Below are positions 26,086 to 35,396 of a stretch of 64,000 nucleotides of DNA, one piece after another. The translations under genes were made by a program, and so were the position numbers. The notes beneath the pieces are model-generated. The model was not told the DNA's origin and made no database searches. It saw only the letters and a program-made list of their open reading frames with translations. Numbering within the stretch: position 1 is the stretch's first letter; every line of letters starts with the position of its first letter. Where the stretch lies: positions 3,273,501-3,337,500 of the forward strand of contig CAKNFP010000001.1 in the NCBI GenBank assembly GCA_930633525.1, read 5' to 3'. The stretch comes from Hyphomicrobiales bacterium. Lineage in GTDB: Bacteria > Pseudomonadota > Alphaproteobacteria > Rhizobiales > Beijerinckiaceae.

Positions 26086-26961
26086 TCAATTGGAACGTGA
26101 GGTGGCGGAAGCCGCCGAACGATGCGTCTCCCCTGCCCGCCCCGCGGCGCTTGCGGTGCGAAGGAACGGCTCGACCGCATCCACAAAAAGATCGGGAGCG
26201 AGATCGATCGCCTGATGCTGCTGTCCGGCAAGACTGGTAACCCGGCTGTTCGGCATCGTCTCGCCGAGCATCATGATCGCGGATTTGAACGCCGGCTGAC
26301 TGTCCGCGCCCATGATAAGCAGCGTCTCATGGGCGACCGCCGCCCGCAGTTCCTCCGGCGCGAACCGGAAGTGTTGCACGGTTCGAAGTTCACGGGCGAT
26401 GGTCGGCACCACGTCGAGCCGCGACGGCCAGTTGGGGAGCGCCTGCACAGCCGCGACCTGTTGCTCGGACAATCCGAGAACGCCGGACAAAAAGGCGACC
26501 AGCCCGCCCGCGAGATCCCCTTTGCTCACCCGCTCGTCGATGAGATCCGCAGTGGGATTCTCGGGCCGGACGGAGCCGAGGGGCGGCTCGTAAAGGACGA
26601 GGCGGTCGATGGAAGCCGTCATGCGGCAGGCACCGATGGCGCAGATCGCGCCATAGGAGTGGCCCAGCACGTCGACGCGCCCGCCGATGTGCTCGACCAC
26701 GCGCGCGACGTCCTCGAACTCGCGCTCGATGTGATAGGCGTTTCTGTCGCCGCTGTCGCCGCGCCCCCTCCGGTCCATGGTGATCACCTCGCGGTCGGCC
26801 GCGAGCCGCGCCAGGACCGGCTGCCAACGGCCGCGCTTCGAGGAAGTTCCGTGAACGAGCAGAAGCGGCGCGCCTCGCCCGGTGCGTTCGATGGCGATCG
26901 CCGCCCCATCGGCGCTGCGCACCAGCTGCACTGGATTGTCCGCAAGCATCAGCATCTCCAT
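26086..26961 (-). CDS. Alpha/beta hydrolase
   Basis: 291 residues from the first ATG; the third and fifth codons are also ATG (26955, 26949) with better-spaced GAGG/GGAG, so the true start may be a few codons later. Alpha/beta hydrolase fold: LLLVHGTSS (oxyanion region), MDRRGRGDSGD, nucleophile elbow GHSYG with Ser near 103, a late LLIMGADSQPAF carrying the acid and QQHQAIDLAPD with a likely catalytic His. Probably hydrolyses an ester, lactone or ring-cleavage product in the pathway of this island. Last gene of the ABC transporter operon by spacing. Confidence 0.82.
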   Translation of the reverse strand: MEMLMLADNPVQLVRSADGAAIAIERTGRGAPLLLVHGTSSKRGRWQPVLARLAADREVITMDRRGRGDSGDRNAYHIEREFEDVARVVEHIGGRVDVLGHSYGAICAIGACRMTASIDRLVLYEPPLGSVRPENPTADLIDERVSKGDLAGGLVAFLSGVLGLSEQQVAAVQALPNWPSRLDVVPTIARELRTVQHFRFAPEELRAAVAHETLLIMGADSQPAFKSAIMMLGETMPNSRVTSLAGQQHQAIDLAPDLFVDAVEPFLRTASAAGRAGETHRSAASATSRSN

Positions 26962-27031
26962 TCCTCAGAATTGTCTCGGCGCGCGCATGGCGGCTCACTT
27001 CGGGCGGGCGGCTAAAACGAAGTCCGCCCGT

Positions 27032-27583
27032 CTACCAGTAGTAATTCGGCAGCCGCCATTCCGCCTCGCGCTGGTCGAGTTCGGCAAGTCTCCGGAAGCG
27101 GCCGCGATAGAATACAAGCCCCTCCGCATCGTGCGGATGGACGCCGAAGCGGAGCACCTGACCTACGAAGATCACGTGATCTCCGCCATCATATTGCGCG
27201 TATGGGGCGCATTCGAAGTGCGCGAGCGATCCATCGAGGAGCGGCGCGCCGGCGATGCCAAGGCGGTAGCCCACATTCCGCCATTTGTCGGACAGCGATC
27301 TTGCGAACTGCCGTGAGACATCCTCCTGCTCCGTGCTCAGGATATTGATCGCGTAGCCTTCCGCTTCCGCGAGAACGGGGAGGCTCTTTGCCTTCCGGTC
27401 GATGCTGAACAGGATCAGAGGCGGATCGAGGGAGACGGAGTTGAAGGAGTTCAAGGTCATTCCGACAAGCTCGCCTGTCGGACCGCAGGCCGTCGTCACC
27501 GCGATTCCCGTCGCAAAGCTCCCAAGCGCCCGCCGGAATCCGAGCGCATCGAAAGCCTCTTCGGCAGCAAGCGGCTGACCCAT
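27032..27583 (-). CDS. Flavin reductase family protein (NAD(P)H:FMN)
   Basis: 183 residues. Flavin_Reduct domain with FRRALGSFATGIAVTTA, GMTLNSFNSVSLDPPLILFSID and the late GGDHVIFVGQV. Homologues such as HpaC, NtaB and RutF supply free reduced FMN or FAD to a partner monooxygenase. Candidate partners are the LLM enzyme and the two HpaB-type enzymes of the island. A second reductase lies at 32947-33471, so the two may serve different oxygenases. It stands 15 bases after the esterase gene in one operon. Confidence 0.88.
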   Translation of the reverse strand: MGQPLAAEEAFDALGFRRALGSFATGIAVTTACGPTGELVGMTLNSFNSVSLDPPLILFSIDRKAKSLPVLAEAEGYAINILSTEQEDVSRQFARSLSDKWRNVGYRLGIAGAPLLDGSLAHFECAPYAQYDGGDHVIFVGQVLRFGVHPHDAEGLVFYRGRFRRLAELDQREAEWRLPNYYW

Positions 27584-27598
27584 ACCGATCTCCTTAAG

Positions 27599-28573
27599 CT
27601 AGGCGATGTTCTCCGCCGACATCTGCTTCGACAGGAAAGCCGCCATCTGCTTCATGCACATGTCCGCGAGAGCCCCAGGGAAGAGCATGAACACATGCGC
27701 GCCGTCCTGGAACACGTCGATCTCGGCGGCACCGCCCGCGGCGGCCCAGCGGCTCGCCATGAGCTGCGAATCGTCGAGGAACGGGTCGAGCGTGCCAACC
27801 GAGAACAAAGCGGGCGGCATCCCCGAGAGGTCGGCGAGGATCGGCGAAACTTCCGGAAGGTCTGGCGACTGCCCCTGAAGGAAATTGGTAAGAAAGATCC
27901 TGATGTCGCGAGTATTGAGCACGAGCTTGTCCGTGCCCCAATTGCGCGCGCTCGCCGACAGCCGCAGGTCAAAGCTTCCAGAGCAGAGATTGGCTGCGAG
28001 AAACGGGCTGTTGCCGGGAAAGCGGTCGCGCAGCCTCAGGAGCGATGTGACGGCGAGATGCGCGCCGGCGGACTCGCCGCCGACGGCGAACTTGTTCGTT
28101 CCGAATTCTGTTTTTCCGTTCTCGACGAGCCACAGCGCCGCCGTCTCGCAATCGTCGATGCCCTGCGGATAGGCATTCTCCGGAGCCAGGCGGTAGTCGA
28201 CGCTGATCACCGTCATTCCGGTGTCTTTCCGGATGCGCTCGAGAAACGTATCCTGCGCATCCGCCCCGCCGAGCACGAAGCCGCCGCCGTGCATGTGCAG
28301 ATAGACGCCGGTAGGAGAGCCGACGTCGAAGACCCTCAGCGGGATCGGTCCATGTTTACCGGGGATGCTGATCGTCCTGGCATCCGGCGATGACGGGCCG
28401 ACGGGAAACGGGCCCTGGCCGCGTTTGCGCCGTTCTCTGATCTCGTTCGGTGAGAACAGCCACTGATCGGGGGCCGCCGCCAAGGCCTGCCGGATCTGCG
28501 CATTGAGCGCCAGCGTTTCCTTCGGATCGGGTGCAGTGAATACATTGCTGATTGGAAACGAAAAGCCGCTCAT
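27599..28573 (-). CDS. Alpha/beta hydrolase, hormone-sensitive-lipase-type esterase
   Basis: 324 residues from ATG 28573, preceded by AGAGGAGT; longer frames upstream are not credible. Contains HGGGFVLGGAD (oxyanion-hole HGGG), YRLAPENAYPQGIDDC and the nucleophile elbow GGESAGAH, all diagnostic for HSL/family IV esterases; SVGTLDPFLDDS and DGAHVFMLF hold the Asp and His. It would hydrolyse a carboxyl ester or lactone, cytoplasmically since there is no signal peptide. Located between the CMD gene and the flavin reductase in the ABC transporter operon. Confidence 0.88.
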   Translation of the reverse strand: MSGFSFPISNVFTAPDPKETLALNAQIRQALAAAPDQWLFSPNEIRERRKRGQGPFPVGPSSPDARTISIPGKHGPIPLRVFDVGSPTGVYLHMHGGGFVLGGADAQDTFLERIRKDTGMTVISVDYRLAPENAYPQGIDDCETAALWLVENGKTEFGTNKFAVGGESAGAHLAVTSLLRLRDRFPGNSPFLAANLCSGSFDLRLSASARNWGTDKLVLNTRDIRIFLTNFLQGQSPDLPEVSPILADLSGMPPALFSVGTLDPFLDDSQLMASRWAAAGGAAEIDVFQDGAHVFMLFPGALADMCMKQMAAFLSKQMSAENIA

Positions 28574-28632
28574 GTCCCCACTCCTCTTGATAACTTGAGA
28601 ACGGCGGGCGCTGCAGGCCGCCGTCACGCCGA

Positions 28633-28947
28633 TCAGGCCGCTACCTCGTCGATCCATTTGATTGCGTTCGATACTTGAACCATCGTAGCGCAGGCGCCGA
28701 GGAGAAACAGAGCGCATTGACGCACCGATTCGACGGACATGCCGTCCTCGATGAGACGGCAGGCGTGGATCTTCACGGCCTCCTCGTAGCCCAGCGTGAT
28801 GAAGCCGCTCAGGAGGATCAGCTCGCCGGTCCGATAATCGATCGGCCCTTCATTGAGCGCCGCCCGCAAGTTTTTGAAGCCCTGAGCCGTCGCCGGATCG
28901 GCATTGGCGATCCGGCCGATCGGATGGGGCATGTCGGTCGATTTCAT
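28633..28947 (-). CDS. Carboxymuconolactone decarboxylase family protein
   Basis: 104 residues from ATG 28947, with GGGAGGAT just upstream. CMD-type helical protein with the family segment YRTGELILLSGFITLGYEEAVKIHACRLIEDGMSVESV and the following LLGACATMVQVSNAIKWIDE. The usual CxxC of AhpD-type peroxidases is absent (only isolated Cys residues), so a carboxymuconolactone decarboxylase-like isomerase/decarboxylase role or a binding role is more likely. Its place in an aromatic-degradation island fits lactone chemistry. Confidence 0.78.
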   Translation of the reverse strand: MKSTDMPHPIGRIANADPATAQGFKNLRAALNEGPIDYRTGELILLSGFITLGYEEAVKIHACRLIEDGMSVESVRQCALFLLGACATMVQVSNAIKWIDEVAA

Positions 28948-28973
28948 TGTTAATCCTCCCTGAGAGCCGAGTT

Positions 28974-29792
28974 TCAAGCCGAACGCAGAAACTCCGCTGT
29001 CCGCGTCTTTTCCGGGCTCGTGAACATCTTCTGCGGCGTCCCCTCTTCGACGATGCGCCCGCGCTCCATGAACACGATGCGATCGGAAACTTCCTTTGCA
29101 AAACGCATCTCGTGGGTGACGATGATCATCGTCATGCCTTCGGAGGCGAGCCGGCGCACGACATCGAGCACCTCGGCGACCCTTTCCGGGTCGAGGGCCG
29201 AAGTAATCTCATCGAAGAGCATGATGCGCGGCTGCATCGCGAGCGCGCGCACGATGGCGACCCGCTGCTTCTGGCCGCCTGAGAGGTGGCCTGGATATGC
29301 ATTCGCCTTGTCGACGAGACCGACCCAGTCGAGGAGCTCGAGCGCCCGCTCTTCGGCCTCCTTGCGCGGGATGCCGCGAACCTTGCGCAAGGCGATCGTC
29401 ACGTTGTCGAGAGCGTTCAGGTGCGGAAACAGGTTGAAGTGCTGAAACACGAAGCCGATTTCGGCGCGGCGCTTGGCGAGCTCGGTCTTCGACGACGTGA
29501 TCAGACGCGTGCCGCCCCGCGCTTCGATGAGGACGCGGCCGTCGACCTCGATACGCCCCTCCTCGATGGGCGTCAGCAGGTTGATCGAACGCAGAAGGGT
29601 GGTTTTTCCGGACCCGCTCGGCCCGACGAGGCTGCAGACCTCGCCCTGAGGAATCGCCAGGCTGACGCCGTCGACGGCCTTGATCCCTGCGAACGAGATC
29701 TGAATTCCCGTCAACCGGACCACATGGGAACCGTGCGATTGGCGATCGGGCGAGGTGCTGTGTGCGGCGGGGATCACGTGCGTGTCCAACAT
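28974..29792 (-). CDS. Amino-acid-type ABC transporter ATP-binding protein
   Basis: 272 residues. Complete ABC ATPase: Walker [10 protein letters not shown] near 58, signature LSGGQKQRV, Walker [15 protein letters not shown] and switch VTHEMRFA. This sequence type is that of polar amino-acid importers (GlnQ/HisP group). It works with the permease 8 bases upstream and the binding protein before it. The presence within a catabolic island suggests import of an aromatic or heterocyclic carboxylate or amino acid rather than a proteinogenic amino acid; this is inference. Confidence 0.92.
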   Translation of the reverse strand: MLDTHVIPAAHSTSPDRQSHGSHVVRLTGIQISFAGIKAVDGVSLAIPQGEVCSLVGPSGSGKTTLLRSINLLTPIEEGRIEVDGRVLIEARGGTRLITSSKTELAKRRAEIGFVFQHFNLFPHLNALDNVTIALRKVRGIPRKEAEERALELLDWVGLVDKANAYPGHLSGGQKQRVAIVRALAMQPRIMLFDEITSALDPERVAEVLDVVRRLASEGMTMIIVTHEMRFAKEVSDRIVFMERGRIVEEGTPQKMFTSPEKTRTAEFLRSA

Positions 29793-29800
29793 CTCTCATC

Positions 29801-30463
29801 CTATTCAGGAATGGCCAGTCGGCGTTCGAGCCGTCGCGTCGCCTGGGAAGCGAGGAAGCACAGGACGAAGTACCAGAGCGCCACGACCGTGTAAGCTTCG
29901 AGCGGCCGGGCGAACTGCGTCGAGATCATGTCTCCGCGACCGAGAATGTCGACCACGCCGATATAGACCACAAGCGACGACTCCTTGATCAGGACGATGA
30001 ACTGGTTGAGGAACGGGGCGAGCATCTTGCGGAGCACCTGCGGCAGGATGATGTAGCACAGCGCTCCGATCGGCCGGAACCCGAGAACCGAAGCAGCTTC
30101 TTGCTGCCCGACCGGGAGACCGAGGATGCCGCCCCGGATGATCTCGGAAAAGAACGCTCCCGTGTTGAGGCCGAGAGCGATGATGCCGGCGACGACCGGC
30201 GGCAGATTGATTCCGGTCGCGATCGGCAGAACATAGTAGATCCAGACGACCTGGACTAGGACCGGGACGTTCCTGAACACCTCAACATACACGCCGAGCG
30301 CGGTCGTCACGATCTTCACCGGGGACGTGCGCAGAATGCCGAACGGGACGCCGATCAGGATTCCCAGGATCAGGGACCCGATCGAGATCAACAAGCTCAT
30401 CGGAATCCCGGCGCCGATGAACGGAATGGCCAACGCCAGAACGTCCCAGTTGAAGATATACAT
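29801..30463 (-). CDS. Amino-acid-type ABC transporter permease
   Basis: 220 residues with about five transmembrane helices and the permease EAA-like loop near NTGAFFSEIIRGGILGLPVGQQEAASVLGF, typical of the His/Glu/Gln/Arg/opine permease family. Only one permease gene is present, so a homodimer is expected in the inner membrane. It lies between the binding-protein and ATPase genes in the usual order. Confidence 0.92.
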   Translation of the reverse strand: MYIFNWDVLALAIPFIGAGIPMSLLISIGSLILGILIGVPFGILRTSPVKIVTTALGVYVEVFRNVPVLVQVVWIYYVLPIATGINLPPVVAGIIALGLNTGAFFSEIIRGGILGLPVGQQEAASVLGFRPIGALCYIILPQVLRKMLAPFLNQFIVLIKESSLVVYIGVVDILGRGDMISTQFARPLEAYTVVALWYFVLCFLASQATRRLERRLAIPE

Positions 30464-30551
30464 AACGGACCTATCGTCTCGGCTTATTTTCGGGCCGCCA
30501 AAAATGGCGATCAGCAGCCGCTCGCATGAACGACTGCTGATCGGTTACGTG

Positions 30552-31379
30552 TCACTCGGCTTTGATCGTGTCGACCCCCTTGACGCCGGATTCGGCAAGC
30601 AGACGCGACACGGTCCCATCCTTGATGAGGCTTCGGACCGCCTCGTTGAATTTCGCCTCCGCTTCCGGCTCGCCCTTCTTAAAGAGGATCGCGCCCGTCG
30701 AGATGTCGAACCGGCCGTCGAGCACGCGGAGCTCGTTCTGGCTGTCGGCGATCAGGGACAGAACGTCTCTCTGGTTGACGTAGCCGCCAACCTTCTGCGT
30801 CGCGACGGCAAGGATGGCCGATCCCACATCCTTGATCCTGACGATCTCCGCCTTGACCTCGCCCTTCTTTTCGAGGGCGGAGGTGACTTCATCCCCAGCC
30901 GATCCGGTGGTCACCGCGACGGTGTTCCCCTTTTGGTTGAGATCGTTCCAGCTCTTGGCCGCGCTCGCCTTGTCCACGATCGCCGTGAAGTCCGAGCTGT
31001 AGATCGGAATCGTGAAATCTACAATCGTCCGCCGCGCCGGCGTGATCGTCAAAATCGTCGCCTGGTATTTTCCTGCCGCGATCCCTGCAGGAACCGTCGC
31101 CCAGGAGCCGTCCTGGACGAACACGGCCTCGGCGCCGAGCCGCTTCGAGAACGCCTTGGCAAGCTCGACCAGAATGCCCGTCATCTCGCCGGTTTTGACA
31201 TCCTTGTAGATGAACGGCTTCCATTCGGCCCAGCCGAAGGAGATCGTCTTCGTCTCCTGGATCTTGCTCATCAGCTCGCCAGCCGCAGCGCCGCTCGGTG
31301 CCCCGTATCCGAATGTCACTGCCGCCAGCGCAATGAGTGCTGCCAACGAATTTCTACGCACCTTCCAGTTCAACTTCAC
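30552..31379 (-). CDS. Periplasmic solute-binding protein (SBP family 3)
   Basis: 275 residues from GTG 31379, which has GGAGG five bases upstream; an ATG at 31391 would use part of that same site. The N terminus is a Sec signal (basic VRRNS, hydrophobic LAALIALAAVTFGYG, cleavage near GAAAGE). Mature protein shows the SBP_bac_3 pattern: EWKPFIYKDVKTGEMTGILVELAKAF, then IVDFTIPIYSSDFTAIV and a hinge GNTVAVTTGSAGDE. It delivers the substrate to the permease and ATPase downstream. An operator-like site lies about 100 bases upstream. Confidence 0.9.
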   Translation of the reverse strand: MKLNWKVRRNSLAALIALAAVTFGYGAPSGAAAGELMSKIQETKTISFGWAEWKPFIYKDVKTGEMTGILVELAKAFSKRLGAEAVFVQDGSWATVPAGIAAGKYQATILTITPARRTIVDFTIPIYSSDFTAIVDKASAAKSWNDLNQKGNTVAVTTGSAGDEVTSALEKKGEVKAEIVRIKDVGSAILAVATQKVGGYVNQRDVLSLIADSQNELRVLDGRFDISTGAILFKKGEPEAEAKFNEAVRSLIKDGTVSRLLAESGVKGVDTIKAE

Positions 31380-31476
31380 TGCAGCCTCCATCTTTCGGCC
31401 CGCGGTCCGACGGTTCGCCACGCGCTCCACCCTCTGGTATTTTGCAACGCCGGCTCATGCCGAATTAGAGAAGTAC

Positions 31477-31498
31477 GATAGCTATATTACAAAGTCAA
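31477..31498 (-). promoter_or_regulatory. Operator-like site 1, upstream of the ABC operon
   Basis: GATAGCTATATTACAAAGTCAA on the plus strand closely follows the site at 35631-35652 (GATAGCTTATTTACAAAGC, then TAG) with the same GATAGCT and TTACAAAG blocks. On the minus strand it starts with TTGACT, a fair -35 box for the binding-protein gene 100 bases away. Likely binding site for one of the two MarR regulators. Confidence 0.55.
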
Positions 31499-32155
31499 GG
31501 AAAGGCGAAAGCACCGCGAACTGCGCGTTATTGCTGACGCTTGGTGCCGGTCCACGGCCGGACTTCTCGCCGCCACGCCCTCGCAATCCGCGCCCGGCGC
31601 CCGTAAGCCGGTGCATGAAGGATCCAGTCCGGCGACGTGGCGATCCGCGCCCGACCTCGAAGACCGGCGAACAGCCGGGAAGTCATCAGGACGGCCTCTT
31701 CAACCCGCAACCGGCTCCGCTATCCTGCTCGCCTCGGTCATTGAGGGATGGGCGCGCGCTTTACGATCTTCTTCGATCCGCTGCGGGAGTCGTGCCGCAA
31801 GTTGCCGGCGACGGCGCACCGGATTAAGCTCGGCAACACCGGATCTGCTGCTTGACGAGATCGATCGCGACAGTACCGAAGGGCGCACGTCCGGTTCATA
31901 GCGATGGGCCGCAGCCGAGCGCAGCCGTCCGAGGTCCAACCCGGGGACTCTCCGCGCCCGCGATCGGCCTTTTCGCCTTGACGGGCCGAGCCTGATAGCT
32001 TTGTATCAAAGGCGTTGTTGCTTGGGCGATAAAGCGACCGCGAGCCCGCGCAAGCTCCATGGCGGCAACGGGCGCCGGTATATCCGTCGAGCTTTTGTTT
32101 CGTACCGCTCCAAAGCGAGCGGCGCGTGTTTGACTTCGAGGCGAACGAGACCAGA
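31499..32155. other. Intergenic region, no gene recognised
   Basis: About 650 bases between two divergent units. Several open frames exist on both strands, as expected at this GC content, but none has a ribosome binding site with plausible protein content. The region must contain the promoter for the DUF2848 gene; I cannot pick it out. Confidence 0.5.
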
Positions 32156-32848
32156 ATGAGCAGGACCGGGATCACCTTCACCCTCCATCATCGCGGCCAA
32201 ACGAGCCGCGAGACGATCGCTGTGGAGCAGGCCGTCATCGCGGGCTGGACCGGTCGCGATCCGATTGCGAGGGAAAAGCACATTGCCGAGCTCGAGGCCC
32301 TCGGCGTCCGCCGCCCCGCCTCCACACCAATTTATTATCGCGTCGCGGCGCGACGCCTCACGACGGCCGACCGAATCGAAGTAAGCGGCGGCGAGTCGAG
32401 CGGAGAAGTGGAATTCGCGCTGCTGCGCAGAGCGGGGCGCGTCTTCGTGGGCGTGGGTTCCGATCACACCGATCGCAAGGTCGAGACGTACAATATCACC
32501 GCCTCCAAACAGATGTGCGACAAGCCGATCGCCGCCGATCTCTGGGATTACGAGGACGTCCGGAACCACTGGGACAGCCTGATTCTTCGCTCCTGGGCCT
32601 GGTTCGACGGCGTTCGGACGCTGTATCAGGAGGGACCGGTCACTGCCATGCTGCCGCCGGAGGAGATCGTCGGGGGATTTTCGGGTGGGACCGCTCTGCC
32701 GGAAAATACGGTCATGTTCTGCGGGACGCTCGCCGCGCATCGCGGGATTCGGCCGTCGCAGAAATTCGAATACGAAGTCGAGGATCCGGTTCTCGACCGG
32801 CGCATCCGCCACTGCTACGAGGTAATCGAGTTGCCCGTAGTGGGATAG
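32156..32848 (+). CDS. DUF2848 family protein
   Basis: 230 residues from ATG 32156 (MSRTGITF); a GTG at 32126 is possible. Shows the DUF2848 pattern: EQAVIAGWTGRDPIAREKHIAELEALGV, RVAARRLTTADRIEVSGGESSGEVEF and FVGVGSDHTDRKVETYNITASKQMCDKPIA, which recalls the fold of the fumarylacetoacetate-hydrolase relatives. Members are found with degradation genes; the reaction is not established. It is followed by a flavin reductase 98 bases downstream. Confidence 0.85.
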   Translation: MSRTGITFTLHHRGQTSRETIAVEQAVIAGWTGRDPIAREKHIAELEALGVRRPASTPIYYRVAARRLTTADRIEVSGGESSGEVEFALLRRAGRVFVGVGSDHTDRKVETYNITASKQMCDKPIAADLWDYEDVRNHWDSLILRSWAWFDGVRTLYQEGPVTAMLPPEEIVGGFSGGTALPENTVMFCGTLAAHRGIRPSQKFEYEVEDPVLDRRIRHCYEVIELPVVG

Positions 32849-32946
32849 GCGTCGCGTTCGCGCTTCTTTCGGCATTCGCGTTGCCGCCGAGCGGGCCGCG
32901 ATCGATCCTCGTTCGGCGCTTTTTGTTCAGACTATCGGGAGGTGCA

Positions 32947-33471
32947 ATGCAGATCGATGCCGGCAAGTTCTGGCGCTGCCTTGGCGAGCGCGCCATCTCA
33001 GCAACCATCGTGACCGTTGCGGGCAAGGACGGGCCGTCGGGCTTTCTCGGCCTTTCCGCGACTCATGTGAGCGCCGACCCTCCGACCATGGTCGTCTCCA
33101 TCGATAAGCGCACGAGCGCCCTTGCGGACGTGCTTTCGAACAGGCATTTCGCGGTCAACTTCCTGCCGGGCGAGGCGGAGACGACCGCTGAAGCGTTCGG
33201 CTGCAAGACGGCACTCAAAGGAGCCGACCGGTTTCGTGTGGGCGAGTGGGGAACGCTCACCACAGGCGCTCCGATTCTGGCCTCGGCCCTCGGAGCCTTC
33301 GACTGCGAGGTCGAGGACACGATCGACCGCGGAGGCGTCGTCATCGTCATCGACCGTGTCGTGGACGCCATCTCCAAAGGAACGGGCGATCCCCTGATTT
33401 TTTCCGCGGAAAGAGCTTTTCTCCCAAGCTCTGAGGCCGCAGCGTCGCCGAACAATTTGGGGCCGGGGTGA
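32947..33471 (+). CDS. Flavin reductase family protein, second copy
   Basis: 174 residues from ATG 32947 with GGGAGG eight bases before it. Flavin_Reduct domain: ISATIVTVAGKDGPSGFLGLSATHVSADPPTMVVSID is the flavin-binding core, HFAVNFL and GGVVIVIDRVV follow. It is only distantly like the copy at 27032-27583. The neighbour 33906-35396 is an HpaB-type oxygenase, so this is the likely HpaC-type partner even though the genes converge. Confidence 0.88.
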   Translation: MQIDAGKFWRCLGERAISATIVTVAGKDGPSGFLGLSATHVSADPPTMVVSIDKRTSALADVLSNRHFAVNFLPGEAETTAEAFGCKTALKGADRFRVGEWGTLTTGAPILASALGAFDCEVEDTIDRGGVVIVIDRVVDAISKGTGDPLIFSAERAFLPSSEAAASPNNLGPG

Positions 33472-33480
33472 CCGGTCGGG

Positions 33481-33879
33481 TCAGCGCGCGGGCTGCGGTG
33501 CGGACTCGTCGAAATAGTGGATCTCCAGGAGGAGGCAGCCGCCGACCGATTTGAACGGTCCATGAAACGCGCCGGGTGGGCGGCAGGCATAGGTATGAGG
33601 GGAAAACGGCGTTCCTCCGTTCCCGTTCTCGTCGTTGCCCACCGTGAGATCGCCGTAGAACAGGAACACCTCCTCCCAGTACTCGTGCACGAAGGGCTTC
33701 GTTGTATAGACGCCGGGTGCGAAACGGAGGAGTCGGGTCCGGCTCCCCTGCTTTTTCTCCTCGTCGAGGCTGCCTGAGAGAATCTTCTGCTGGATGCCCG
33801 CCGGATAGCCGGGCGGCGTCTCCCAGCCGGAATTCATGTCCAGGGTGTAGAATTCATCGTGCTGCTTCTGGATCGGCAT
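33481..33879 (-). CDS. Cupin-domain protein
   Basis: 132 residues from ATG 33879 with GGGGAG at good spacing. Single cupin barrel with HEYWEEVFLFYGDLTVG (His/Glu metal-ligand region, motif 1) and PPGAFHGPFKS (His of motif 2). Small cupins of this kind can be metal-dependent dioxygenases, isomerases or sensors. It follows the HpaB-type gene by 26 bases and is probably its operon partner, acting on the hydroxylated product. Confidence 0.8.
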   Translation of the reverse strand: MPIQKQHDEFYTLDMNSGWETPPGYPAGIQQKILSGSLDEEKKQGSRTRLLRFAPGVYTTKPFVHEYWEEVFLFYGDLTVGNDENGNGGTPFSPHTYACRPPGAFHGPFKSVGGCLLLEIHYFDESAPQPAR

Positions 33880-33905
33880 GGTCTGACTCCCCTGATGCTG
33901 CGCGG

Positions 33906-35396
33906 CTAGGCGACGGCACGTTTGTTCGTTGTGAGTTGCTGAAGTTCGTCGGTGAGTTCGTAGCTGCCGAGCATGCGGTCGAGCAGGCCGGTCGCCGCCT
34001 TCCAGTCGTAGGTGCGATAGGAGTGCCCCCTCGTGACGAAGCTCGCTCCGGCGTAGAACATCTCGTATTGGGTGTGGCGCGAGGCGAATTCGGAGCCGAC
34101 GGCATCCCAGGCCAGTTTATAGAACTTCACCCGCTCGACCGCACTCGCGGCGGGGGATTGCTGCGTCTTCTCGATCAGCCCGGCGATCTCCGAGTTTTCG
34201 AAGTCCTCGATGGAGGACGGCAGCATGATCATGCCGCCCCCGGCGAGTTCGCGTAGCGTGGTGTTGACCTTTCCATAGAGCTGCTGCGTGAGAGTCTGGG
34301 CGGAATAGAGTGTGTGCCGGTCGGGCACGAAATAACGCCCGCGCTGCGTTCCCTTCGCCTCCATGGCGGCGACGAACGCATCCACCATGCCCGCCTCGGC
34401 TGCAAGCTGACCAAGCGCTTCACGCACCTGCGGGAATGCCGTGGTGCCGTTCATCTCCGCGATGCGATGCCCGATCCCGAGCAGGAACCGCATCTTCACC
34501 GAGAGCCGGATCATCGCCTGGTAGTTCTGATAAACATGGGCCGGAGTCGCATGGAACTGTTTCTGACACATCTCGATGCTGCCATCGATGAAGACCCGGT
34601 CCCACGGGACCTTCACATCGTCGAAATAGAGCACGGCGTCGTTTTCGTCGAAGCGGCTTGCCAGCGGATTGTCGAACACATGGGGCGCGCTCTCCTCGTA
34701 GGATTTGCGCGAAAGGATCTTCAGCCCCTTGGTGTTCATCGGAATCGCGAAGGAGATAGCGTGTTTCTCGTCGCCGGGCTGCAGCGGCTGAATGCAGGTC
34801 ACGAAGACTTCGTTCGCCATGATGGCGCCGGTGGCCAGCATCTTGGCGCCGCGCACGGTGATGCCCTCCGCGTCCCGGTCGACGATTCCGGTCGCGAGAT
34901 AATCGTCCTTCTGCTGGCTAGCGCTCTTCGATCGATCCGCCTGCGGGTTGATGATCACATAGGTAAGGTAAAGGTCGTTGTCGCGGGCGTAGCGGTAGTA
35001 GTCGGCGAGCGCCTTTGCCCGCGCCGGGTCATAGGCCTCGAACACCTCCAGGCCCATATACATGCCCGAGATACAGGAGGCGACATGGTCCGGCGCCCGC
35101 CCCATGAAGCCGCCGTGCAGCTCGCCCCAAGACTCCAACGCCCTGCGGCGAATTCGCAATTCGTCATAGCTTTCAGGAAGTTGCCAGATCCGGCTCGCAC
35201 GGCGGCCGGAATCCGTGGCGAAGGTCATCAGCTCCTCGTTTTCGCCCGCCGCATGGAAGTCGAAGAGGCGGCCGATCGACTTGACCGCGTTGCGGTAGGC
35301 CGCATGCACCGTCACATCGTCGACGCGCTTCCCGTTGATGAACACCGCACGCCCGTCACGAAGGGATTCCACATGCCGCTTTCCGTCCTTGATCAT
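33906..35396 (-). CDS. HpaB-type two-component flavin monooxygenase, first copy
   Basis: 496 residues, normal for the 4-hydroxyphenylacetate 3-hydroxylase (HpaB) family of acyl-CoA-dehydrogenase-fold monooxygenases. Seen: N-terminal ESLRDGRAVFINGKRVDDV, ITVRGAKMLATGAIMANEVFV, DENDAVLYFDDVKVPWDRVF and the C-terminal REL-GGGMIMLPSS and FYKLAWDAVGSEFASRHTQYEMFYAG. The enzyme hydroxylates phenols or related rings with reduced flavin from a reductase. About 40 percent like the second copy by eye, so different substrates are likely. Its promoter region carries an operator at 35631-35652. Confidence 0.92.
   Translation of the reverse strand: MIKDGKRHVESLRDGRAVFINGKRVDDVTVHAAYRNAVKSIGRLFDFHAAGENEELMTFATDSGRRASRIWQLPESYDELRIRRRALESWGELHGGFMGRAPDHVASCISGMYMGLEVFEAYDPARAKALADYYRYARDNDLYLTYVIINPQADRSKSASQQKDDYLATGIVDRDAEGITVRGAKMLATGAIMANEVFVTCIQPLQPGDEKHAISFAIPMNTKGLKILSRKSYEESAPHVFDNPLASRFDENDAVLYFDDVKVPWDRVFIDGSIEMCQKQFHATPAHVYQNYQAMIRLSVKMRFLLGIGHRIAEMNGTTAFPQVREALGQLAAEAGMVDAFVAAMEAKGTQRGRYFVPDRHTLYSAQTLTQQLYGKVNTTLRELAGGGMIMLPSSIEDFENSEIAGLIEKTQQSPAASAVERVKFYKLAWDAVGSEFASRHTQYEMFYAGASFVTRGHSYRTYDWKAATGLLDRMLGSYELTDELQQLTTNKRAVA

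Noticed and set aside
30327..31481. 384-residue open frame on the plus strand
   Set aside because: Antisense of the binding-protein gene and its leader; Arg-rich, no motif.
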